Positions 1 through 5,177 of a stretch of 5,618 nucleotides of DNA are shown in pieces. Positions within the stretch are counted from its first letter, which is position 1. Each line of letters starts with the position of its first letter. The notes under the pieces were generated by a model. It saw only the letters and a program-made list of their open reading frames with translations. It searched no databases and had not been told where the DNA came from. Source of the stretch: an uncultured Clostridia bacterium (lineage in GTDB: Bacteria; Bacillota; Clostridia; Christensenellales; Borkfalkiaceae); the NCBI GenBank assembly GCA_934230055.1, contig CAKQEE010000085.1, forward strand, positions 1 to 5,618. Reading direction: 5' to 3'. The translations under genes and the position numbers were made by a program.

Positions 1-105
1 TGGTAGGAACTAAAACGACAAGGCGTTCTACACATTAGCAAAATTGTTGAAAGCATAGATTTTTTGGATGAAATCGATTGAAAACAAATCAAAATAAATA
101 AAATT

Positions 106-122
106 AAGGAGTTCAAAATATG
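106..122 (+). promoter_or_regulatory. Ribosome binding site and orphan start codon
   Basis: AAGGAG at 106-111 sits eight bases before an ATG at 120-122, which is an ideal initiation site. The frame it opens encodes only seven residues (MKIRHKR) before TAA at 141-143, while dehydrogenase homology resumes at about 124 in another frame. I infer that this is the original start of the deleted dehydrogenase gene, or of a neighbouring gene, left behind by the deletion. Confidence 0.55.
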
Positions 123-354
123 AAAATTCGGCATAAACGTTAATGCCATTGCACCCGGATATATTGCAACTAATAATACGGAAAAGCTTAGAAACGATCC
201 TAAAAGGTATCAGGAGATACTGGACAGAATTCCTGCGGGGCGTTGGGGCAATCCTTTGGATATAGGAGGAACAGCGGTTTTCTTGTCTTCGAGTGCGTCC
301 GATTATATTCACGGCTTTACTATCGCGGTTGACGGAGGATGGTTATCGAGATAA
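120..354 (+). pseudogene. KduD-like short-chain dehydrogenase, C-terminal remnant
   Basis: From about 124 to the TAA at 352-354 the sequence encodes 76 residues that match the C-terminal third of KduD-type SDR oxidoreductases (2-dehydro-3-deoxy-D-gluconate 5-dehydrogenase, in pectin and uronate breakdown) and related gluconate 5-dehydrogenases. Visible blocks are INVNAIAPGYIATNNTEKL, RIPAGRWGNP and SSSASDYIHGFTIAVDGGW. The family is about 250 residues long, so the N-terminal cofactor motif TGxxxGxG and the catalytic Ser and YxxxK are missing. In the homologous frame a TGA (121-123) directly precedes the first matching codon. A good ribosome site and ATG (106-122) stand just upstream but in a different frame, so an internal deletion of roughly 175 codons that also shifted the frame is the simplest reading. 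The product cannot be active. The family is clear; the exact substrate is not. An assembly deletion is possible. Confidence 0.85.
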
Positions 355-355
355 A

Positions 356-1621
356 ATGGTTATAAAAACGGAGAAACGAGTAGTATACGCCGCGCCGATT
401 AACGACGCGACTTTGATATGGGGAGTATATTGCTTACCGAGAATGTGGCGTAAGCCGGACGGGGAATTGACTATACGAATCAACGGCGAGCAAGATTGCC
501 CCGACAAAAAAACTGCGTCTAAGGCAGACACCTTGTATTTCTGTTCTTCGGATAACGGAAAAACTTGGAGGCAGACGGGGGAAAAACAGGATTTTTCGTA
601 CATTACGGGTATATCATCTCCCGTGCTGTCGCTGAAAAACGGTAAAAAACTTGCTTTCAAAAATGTCGAAGGGCTAAAACCTATTGTCGGCATTCGGGAG
701 GTATGCCGATTTGAGATGCCTAACAAGGAAGGAATTTATAAGGCTTATCGTTACGGAGATATTCCGAAAGATGCAAAAGGATTAAATACGGTAGAATTCG
801 ATTCTTTCGGCAATATCGTTCGGAGCGACTGCGTTGATATGGGTTTTCCCGAGCGGGAAGTTTTTGTCGTTGCGTATCCGAACGTGAACGGAAAGTATAT
901 AAAGCGCGACGAATATTTGTCGCCGATGCCTTGGTCTTCGCCGTATATGTCTTCTTTAACAGAATACGATGAAAAAACTTTGCTTGCGTTAACTACGGGG
1001 CAGAATCCTCTTGTAAACGACAGATATTGTCCCGACGTATACGTTATGGAATCTACGGATAAAGGTAAAACCTGGAGAAAAAGGGGAACCGTTGCGAACG
1101 GCTTCTATATGCCTAACGGATATAGCGGCGACGGTACGGAAGTTTCTATGTGTAAAACTTGTGACGGAACGTTGATTTGCGTTATGAGAATGGAAATGAG
1201 CGTCACAGAACCGCATTTATGCGACACGATGATGGCGAGGTCTTTTGACGGCGGATTTACTTGGTCGGAACCTGTTTCCGTGGCGGAATCGAGCGTTACC
1301 CCGCATATCGTTGCATTAAAAAACGGTATTGTCGTTTTAATTTATGGCAGACCGGGGGTACATTTTAAATATTCCTTGGATAACGGAAAAACGTTCAGCG
1401 AGTCAACGGCTATAATCGGCGAAACGTTAAGCGAAAAAAGAGCTCGCGGCATTAGCGACGCCGTAAGTAAGTACGGCGATATGGATAGTTACAGCAATAC
1501 GTTTGTCGAAGTAGCGGGGGACGATTCGTTACTCGTTGTGTATAACGATATGAAATACGATACGGGAGACGGCAAAAATCATAAGGCAACGATGGTAGCG
1601 GAAATAAAATTATGTATATAA
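356..1621 (+). CDS. Sialidase-like BNR/Asp-box beta-propeller protein
   Basis: A 421-residue protein carrying four Asp-boxes (SxDxGxxW/F) at residues 64-71, 233-240, 296-303 and 340-347, the signature of sialidase-fold beta-propellers. An early LPRMWRKPDGEL (residues 28-37) and a late YSNTFVEVAGDDSLLVVYND (379-398) resemble the strands that in sialidase relatives carry an Arg near the N-terminus and close the propeller. No canonical FRIP motif is present, so exo-sialidase activity is unproven; another glycan hydrolase or a sugar-binding propeller is possible. There is no signal peptide or membrane segment, so it should act in the cytoplasm on imported oligosaccharides. I chose ATG 356 rather than the longer GTG 293 because bases up to 351 still encode the dehydrogenase in another frame. 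The start is one base past that gene's stop with only a weak GAG upstream, suggesting translational coupling. The esterase gene follows 41 bases later, probably in the same operon. Confidence 0.85.
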   Translation: MVIKTEKRVVYAAPINDATLIWGVYCLPRMWRKPDGELTIRINGEQDCPDKKTASKADTLYFCSSDNGKTWRQTGEKQDFSYITGISSPVLSLKNGKKLAFKNVEGLKPIVGIREVCRFEMPNKEGIYKAYRYGDIPKDAKGLNTVEFDSFGNIVRSDCVDMGFPEREVFVVAYPNVNGKYIKRDEYLSPMPWSSPYMSSLTEYDEKTLLALTTGQNPLVNDRYCPDVYVMESTDKGKTWRKRGTVANGFYMPNGYSGDGTEVSMCKTCDGTLICVMRMEMSVTEPHLCDTMMARSFDGGFTWSEPVSVAESSVTPHIVALKNGIVVLIYGRPGVHFKYSLDNGKTFSESTAIIGETLSEKRARGISDAVSKYGDMDSYSNTFVEVAGDDSLLVVYNDMKYDTGDGKNHKATMVAEIKLCI

Positions 1622-1648
1622 AGTTAACAAAATCATTTTACGGATTAC

Positions 1649-1653
1649 GGAGG
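1649..1653 (+). promoter_or_regulatory. Ribosome binding site of the SASA esterase
   Basis: GGAGG lies nine bases before ATG 1663. This fixes the start at the residue giving MDILIFSGQSNM, where the SGNH block I motif begins almost at once, as is usual for cytoplasmic members of the family. Confidence 0.8.
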
Positions 1654-1662
1654 AAATAAGAA

Positions 1663-2439
1663 ATGGATATTTTGATATTTTCGGGGCAAAGCAATATGGA
1701 GGGCTCGACAGGCGAGAAATGCCTTGAACCGCCGATAGAAGGCGCTTATGAATATAGGTATTTAACTGATGAGTTAAAAGCATTGCAAAATCCCGTAGGG
1801 GAAGATATTAATGACGGAGTTTTAACTCCGTCAGAACTTGGAAACGGATCGCTTGTGCCGTTTTTTTGCAAAGAGTATGAGAAAAGAACGAATAAGCGTG
1901 TTACGGCTATACACGTCGCAAAGAGCGGCTCGCTAATTTCGGAATGGTTGCCGGAAACAGAAAGATTTAAGCTTGCGACAGACAAAATATTGAGCGGTAT
2001 TAAAAAAGTTAAAGAAACTTTTGACGTAGATAAAATATATTTTGTATGGTTGCAAGGCGAATCGGATGCAATAGAACGGACGGGCACAGACGCTTATAAA
2101 AAAATGCTGATTCAATTTAAGAACGCCTTAAAAGAAACGATAGGTATTGATGAATTTGCAATTATCAGACAGGGATATTTTTCGGAATTTGCAGAATGGG
2201 CGAAAGGGAGTAAGAAAGAAAAGAAAAAGGAAGATGAAGAAATAATGAAAGCATTCTCGTTAGCGGAGAAAGAAGATACGGATTTCATAGTTTTAACGAA
2301 GATATGAGCAAAATTTTCGAGAATGCCGAAATGGTTAAATCCAAAAGAGGCCGGACCGCATTTTAATAATGCGGCTATGGCTATTATAGGAAAGAAGGCA
2401 GGAAAAGCGCTTGCTCGATATCGTAATAAAAATTCCTGA
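1663..2439 (+). pseudogene. SASA-family carbohydrate acetylesterase with in-frame TGA
   Basis: A cytoplasmic SGNH-hydrolase of the sialate O-acetylesterase-like (SASA, PF03629) type, expected to remove acetyl groups from sugars. Block I is FSGQSNM with nucleophile Ser10; a Gly block is HVAKSGSLISEW (about residues 86-97); the block III-like motif is WLQGESDA. The frame meets TGA at 2305-2307 (codon 215), giving a 214-residue product. The same frame then continues for 43 codons to TGA 2437-2439, encoding WLNPKEAGPHFNNAAMAIIG, which looks like the family's C-terminal catalytic-His block (His at codon 233). The 214-residue form would therefore lack its catalytic His and is probably inactive. A single nonsense mutation, a sequencing error or readthrough are the options. 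A Lys/Glu-rich stretch (about residues 181-195) replaces conserved sequence. It lies 41 bases after the propeller gene and probably shares its transcript. Confidence 0.8.
1812..1833 (+). repeat. Perfect inverted repeat inside the esterase gene
   Basis: The arms TGACGGAGTT (1812-1821) and AACTCCGTCA (1824-1833) are exact reverse complements separated by two bases. In RNA this would fold into an 8-9 bp hairpin with a short loop. It is not followed by a T run, so it is not a standard terminator. It encodes the residues around DGVLTPSE in the esterase. Confidence 0.7.
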
Positions 2440-2616
2440 AAAAATAAAAGAATAAACGACAGAGAAATAAACCCCGCGTACGTCAATTCGGGGCTGGCGG
2501 TGTATTCTATGAATATGCGGATAGTAAATTCCGAATTGAAAAGCAAAAGCCACAAGGAACTTTTAGAAGCCGTTTCCGCAATGGAAAACGTGGTTTATGC
2601 CGAGGAAATTTTTTAG
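2440..2616 (+). pseudogene. 3' fragment of an unidentified gene
   Basis: Directly after the esterase's second stop, an open stretch of 58 codons ends at TAG 2614-2616. It includes EINPAYVNSGLAVYSM followed by MRIVNSELKSKSHKELLEAV and ENVVYAEEIF. Codon use looks like real coding sequence, and the pattern reads as strand-helix-strand, a common C-terminal domain shape. There is no ribosome site: the only in-frame ATGs (2509, 2515) lie inside the conserved-looking part and have no Shine-Dalgarno. I do not recognise the family; the C-terminal domain of a small membrane protein is one guess. It is most likely the tail of a gene whose front has been deleted, fitting the decay of the dehydrogenase and esterase upstream. 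Confidence 0.5.
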
Positions 2617-2681
2617 ATAAGGGTGCAAGTTTTTGTCGCATATAAAGGGATAAGCGGCAATAAATAGTCTTTTCGTCGCGA

Positions 2682-3191
2682 TTATTTTTGGTTGTTTTTC
2701 TTAAATCTGATCGAGGCGATTATAATCGACGCCAAACCGAATGCTTCGGTTAAAATTCCCGCTATGGAATGACAATATGTATTATATATTAACCACGAGC
2801 AACAAGACGGCACGGAAACGAATCTTACCCATTTAGGATCTTTTATCCCGTAGGCAACGGTTGTGCAGATTTTTCCGAAAATAGCGAATATGCTTATCCA
2901 GCCTATCCAGGTAAACGAACCGACGACAGCCATAACGACAGAAAAAAACACGATATACGGTATGGTCGATTTCTTTTTTAATACCAAGTATGTAAATACG
3001 ATGTTTCGCGTTATTCCGATACAATTCATCGCCAGTCCCGTGTAAGAATTCAGTAAGAAATAGTGTATAGCGAACAGTCCTTCGGATAAGGATTTCATTA
3101 TCATAATTCTTTTATGGCTGTTATTCTGATAGGAAATAAAGCCGAAAAGCATACCTAAAACGCCGAAAATTTGAGCAACTATAAAAATCAT
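2682..3191 (-). CDS. YgjV-family inner-membrane protein
   Basis: A 169-residue, strongly hydrophobic protein that resembles the bacterial inner-membrane protein family Imp-YgjV (PF10688), whose function is unknown. About six or seven membrane segments are visible (roughly residues 3-20, 33-48, 52-70, 77-92, 94-112, 124-139 and 143-161). Family-like features include the loop SYQNNSHKR after segment 1, the HYFLLNSYTGLAMN stretch, and the Arg in GITRN. It ends in a basic tail, RFKKNNQK. The start is supported by AAGGGAG (3200-3206) eight bases upstream and by a consensus-like promoter at 3222-3251. The gene converges on the decayed cluster to its left and diverges from the DeoR gene, so it is probably monocistronic. 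In E. coli ygjV neighbours the uronate gene uxaA, which may be a coincidence but echoes the KduD remnant here. Confidence 0.8.
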   Translation of the reverse strand: MIFIVAQIFGVLGMLFGFISYQNNSHKRIMIMKSLSEGLFAIHYFLLNSYTGLAMNCIGITRNIVFTYLVLKKKSTIPYIVFFSVVMAVVGSFTWIGWISIFAIFGKICTTVAYGIKDPKWVRFVSVPSCCSWLIYNTYCHSIAGILTEAFGLASIIIASIRFKKNNQK

Positions 3192-3199
3192 ATCGTTTT

Positions 3200-3206
3200 C
3201 TCCCTT
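3200..3206 (-). promoter_or_regulatory. Ribosome binding site of the YgjV-family gene
   Basis: Read on the minus strand this is AAGGGAG, eight bases before the ATG at 3191-3189. It supports that start codon. Confidence 0.8.
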
Positions 3207-3221
3207 GAAAGGTCAAAACGA

Positions 3222-3251
3222 ATTATAGCACTCGGCTTAACGTAAAATCAA
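3222..3251 (-). promoter_or_regulatory. Sigma-70/SigA-type promoter of the YgjV-family gene
   Basis: On the minus strand, TTGATT (3251-3246) and a perfect TATAAT (3227-3222) are separated by 18 bases. The predicted transcript start near 3215 gives a leader of about 24 bases that contains the AAGGGAG ribosome site. The position fits and no better candidate lies nearby. Confidence 0.7.
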
Positions 3252-3286
3252 TTTGCGCGATAAACAAAGGTAAAAAGAAAGAGTAA

Positions 3287-3300
3287 TGCTCATATGAGCA
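3287..3300. promoter_or_regulatory. 14-bp perfect palindrome, candidate operator
   Basis: TGCTCATATGAGCA is its own reverse complement. It ends 21 bases before the DeoR ATG (3322) and is followed at once by the smaller dyads CAAAAgTTTTG (3299-3309) and AAAGCTTT (3310-3317). Its place in the spacer between two divergent genes suggests a binding site, perhaps for the DeoR protein itself. That assignment is inference. Confidence 0.5.
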
Positions 3301-3321
3301 AAAGTTTTGAAAGCTTTAATT

Positions 3322-4068
3322 ATGAATACGAATATCGAAAACGAAGTTTCTAAAATAGTATTTAAAAGAAAATATATGTCGATCGTCGAGTTAAGCGAAG
3401 TTCTGAACGTCAGTCAGTCAACGATTCGGCGCGTGCTGAATCGATTACAAAGCAAAAAACTCGTTGAAAGGTCGCACGGAGGGGTGAGAGCGGTTCTTAC
3501 CGATAACGTTGCGCCGAATTTCGTCTTACGAAAACATACTAACGCAACTCAGAAAAAAATGATTGCGCTCAAAGCGTTAAAACTTATAAAGGAAGGTGAC
3601 GTAATATTTCTTGACGGCTCGACTTCTACCTATTTTATGGCGGAATATCTCAACGAATTTGACAATGTTACGGTGATAACAAACGGAATCGATACGCTCG
3701 TCGCGCTTGCCGGTTGCGGGGTGAACGCAATTTCGACGGGCGGATGCGTATCCGGCGCGAACAAGTCTGCGCTGGTGGGAAATTTTGCGATAAATACCGT
3801 CGAAAGCATACACGCAAATATAGCGTTTTTCTCTTGCGGGGCGATTGCAAAAGACGGAAAAATGACGGATTGTTATATCGACGAGGTTGCCGCAAGAAAA
3901 AAAATGATTGAAAATTCAGATATATCGGTATTGCTGTGCGACAGCGACAAATTCGGGAAAACGCAACCGTACGTCATCGGCAACGTAAATGAAATCGACT
4001 ATATCGTTACCGATTCGTTTAATGACGGCGTAATCGAATCAAAGCCTAAAAAAGGTATTATATATTAA
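3322..4068 (+). CDS. DeoR-family transcriptional regulator
   Basis: A 248-residue protein of the usual DeoR length. The N-terminal winged helix-turn-helix covers about residues 5-55: VELSEVLNVSQSTIRRVLNRL is the recognition region and VERSHGGVRA the wing. The C-terminal DeoR sensor (about 75-232), related to ribose-5-phosphate isomerase, shows GDVIFLDGSTST (residues 92-103), ITNG (119-122), STGG (138-141) and LLCDSDKFGK (204-213), the segments that bind a phosphorylated sugar. Such proteins usually repress sugar-catabolism genes until the sugar phosphate appears. One oddity is TIRRVL where the family normally has TIRRDL. ATG 3322 is preferred over TTG 3307 because it puts the helices at the normal distance from the N-terminus, although its Shine-Dalgarno is weak (GAAAG, eight-base gap). 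The target genes are unknown; the adjacent palindrome suggests autoregulation, and the decayed sugar cluster is a possible former target. Confidence 0.93.
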   Translation: MNTNIENEVSKIVFKRKYMSIVELSEVLNVSQSTIRRVLNRLQSKKLVERSHGGVRAVLTDNVAPNFVLRKHTNATQKKMIALKALKLIKEGDVIFLDGSTSTYFMAEYLNEFDNVTVITNGIDTLVALAGCGVNAISTGGCVSGANKSALVGNFAINTVESIHANIAFFSCGAIAKDGKMTDCYIDEVAARKKMIENSDISVLLCDSDKFGKTQPYVIGNVNEIDYIVTDSFNDGVIESKPKKGIIY

Positions 4069-4137
4069 ACAGACCATCGGAAACAAGGAACGAGGGTATA
4101 ACGTTTGTGTTTAAGTTAAGAGAACTATGAAACGAAT

Positions 4138-4989
4138 CTAAGTTTTGTTACGGAGTATTTCCTTCTTGTATTTGTGAGGGGAAACTCCGTATTTCTTTTT
4201 AAAAAGTTTGGAAAGGTAGTTACCGTTCTGGATTCCGCAGTCTTTTGCTATTTCGTCAAGCGTTTTGTCCGAATTTAAAAGCTCATCGCGGGCTTTTTCG
4301 GTTTTAACGGCAAGAACGTATTCGGTAAGTCCGTTTTTAAATTCGGGCTTTATTACGTTATAAAGCTTGGTTTTGGAAATTAAAAGTGTTTTGCACAGTT
4401 CGGGGATTTTTATGGGACGGTCGATATTGTTAAGAACGTAGCGTTGAATTTCTTGCATCAAATACGTTTTCTTTTGGGAAAGGTAGTTTTTGATGATGAT
4501 GTAGTTGGCGATCGATTTCAGTATCTCTGCGGCGGAATTTAATTCTTCTTCCGTTTTAAGTTTTATATTGTTTAAAAGTAAACGCGAGCGTTCGTCGAGA
4601 GTCAACGCGCCTTTAAGGCTGTCGGTAACCTTTTTTGCAAGTTCGTCGTGAGAATTAAAAAGCGAGGTTTGCCCGAACATTATGTATCCGATAATCGTTT
4701 CCCCGTTCATAAGCGGAAAAATAACTTCGGTAAGACCTGCGTGGCAAAAATCGACGTAAAGGTCCTTTTTCCGTTTGCAACGTTCACAGAAAAGTTTTGC
4801 GCATTCGTCGCATTTTCCCGCCGTGGCTTCGCTGTTTTTTACGAACGAGCAGAAATCGCCGTCTTCGTCGGGGTAAGCGAGAAGCCCTTCAAAATCCGCG
4901 CCGTAAACGACTATTTTGATTTTAGTAAGAGTATAAAAGGATTTTAAAAGCGAGCTTAGATGCTCTATATCCATATTTAATGTGTTCAT
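4138..4989 (-). CDS. AraC-family regulator with PocR sensor domain
   Basis: A 283-residue two-domain regulator. Residues about 8-165 match the PocR ligand-binding domain (PF10114), a PAS-like sensor first known from the propanediol/cobalamin activator PocR. Markers are FYTLTKIKIVVYG, VDFCHAGLTEVIFPLMNG and GYIMFGQTSL. Cysteines 60, 63, 68, 71 (CDEC and CERC) and 82 cluster in the sensor and could hold a metal or respond to redox state. Residues about 175-283 form the double helix-turn-helix of AraC/XylS proteins, ending in the signature DEIAKDCGIQNGNYLSKLFK and KKYGVSPHKYKKE. The open frame extends upstream to 5148, but the promoter at 4996-5025 excludes that region, leaving ATG 4989 (or, less likely, 4974). 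It is divergent from an M24 peptidase gene, its likely target. The ligand is unknown. Confidence 0.9.
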   Translation of the reverse strand: MNTLNMDIEHLSSLLKSFYTLTKIKIVVYGADFEGLLAYPDEDGDFCSFVKNSEATAGKCDECAKLFCERCKRKKDLYVDFCHAGLTEVIFPLMNGETIIGYIMFGQTSLFNSHDELAKKVTDSLKGALTLDERSRLLLNNIKLKTEEELNSAAEILKSIANYIIIKNYLSQKKTYLMQEIQRYVLNNIDRPIKIPELCKTLLISKTKLYNVIKPEFKNGLTEYVLAVKTEKARDELLNSDKTLDEIAKDCGIQNGNYLSKLFKKKYGVSPHKYKKEILRNKT

Positions 4990-4995
4990 ACGCTT

Positions 4996-5025
4996 ATTAT
5001 AGCCCTTTATAAACTGCTTTGTCAA
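4996..5025 (-). promoter_or_regulatory. Strong promoter of the AraC/PocR gene, likely leaderless
   Basis: On the minus strand a perfect TTGACA (5025-5020) and a perfect TATAAT (5001-4996) are 18 bases apart. Only six bases separate the -10 box from ATG 4989-4987, so transcription should start at or next to the A of that codon. The AAAGGG that might have served as a ribosome site lies upstream of the -10 box and would not be in the mRNA. Confidence 0.75.
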
Positions 5026-5041
5026 TTTTATCGGTAAAATT
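5024..5041. promoter_or_regulatory. Dyad overlapping the AraC -35 box, candidate operator
   Basis: AATTTTA (5024-5030) and TAAAATT (5035-5041) form a seven-base inverted repeat around TCGG. It overlaps the outer edge of the -35 hexamer of the AraC promoter by two bases, where a bound protein could activate or block RNA polymerase. The arms are AT-only, so chance is not excluded. Confidence 0.35.
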
Positions 5042-5051
5042 TTCCCGAATA

Positions 5052-5174
5052 GCGGTAATATAATACATTTGTTTAAGATACGTATTGACAATGAATTTTG
5101 GCGGTGATAAAATCGGAACGTTAAGAAATATAAAGCGGTAAAAAACAAGGCTATAAATTCGATTAAAAGCGGTT
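5052..5174 (+). repeat. Four GCGGT elements in the divergent spacer
   Basis: GCGGT occurs at 5052-5056, 5101-5105, 5135-5139 and 5170-5174, always on the plus strand. Three copies share the wider form AGCGGT followed by TA or AA. The last three are 34 and 35 bases apart, and one lies in the spacer of the + promoter. They may be half-sites for the neighbouring AraC-type regulator, which is inference. Confidence 0.3.
5085..5113 (+). promoter_or_regulatory. Promoter of the M24 peptidase gene
   Basis: A perfect TTGACA (5085-5090) and TAAAAT (5108-5113) are 17 bases apart. The transcript should start near 5120, leaving a leader of about 58 bases before ATG 5178. Confidence 0.7.
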
Positions 5175-5177
5175 AAT

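Noticed and set aside
7..81. A 24-residue open stretch ending ...ESIDFLDEID before TGA 79-81, possibly the tail of an upstream gene
   Set aside because: It follows a TAG at 4-6, is too short to assign, and shows no recognised motif. It could be a gene tail, but the window edge prevents a test.
78..103. Possible promoter TTGAAA ... TAAAAT ahead of the first ribosome site
   Set aside because: The spacing is only about 15 bases and the region is so A-rich that such matches are expected.
293..355. N-terminal extension of the propeller protein from GTG 293
   Set aside because: These bases encode the conserved end of the dehydrogenase in another frame; ATG 356 directly after its stop is the better start.
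2617..2681. Terminator or small gene after the YgjV-family gene
   Set aside because: No hairpin with a T tract and no ribosome-site-led frame is visible in these 65 bases.
3286..3321. ATG 3286 in the DeoR frame interrupted by TGA 3295-3297, a possible second recoded TGA
   Set aside because: ATG 3322 already gives a normal DeoR N-terminus, so no readthrough is needed.
3294..3353. A 19-codon frame (MSKSFESFNYEYEYRKRSF) overlapping the DeoR start, preceded by AAAGAAAGAG
   Set aside because: Its ATG is part of the palindrome, the ribosome site is weak and the product looks like an out-of-frame shadow; an upstream regulatory ORF is possible but unsupported.
4069..4137. Bidirectional terminator between the convergent DeoR and AraC genes
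   Set aside because: Only four-base pairings are found and there is no T run, so no terminator can be called.
4990..5148. 53-residue N-terminal extension of the AraC protein from 5148
   Set aside because: It reads through the consensus promoter and dyad, has no PocR-like sequence, and is absent from the usual family architecture.
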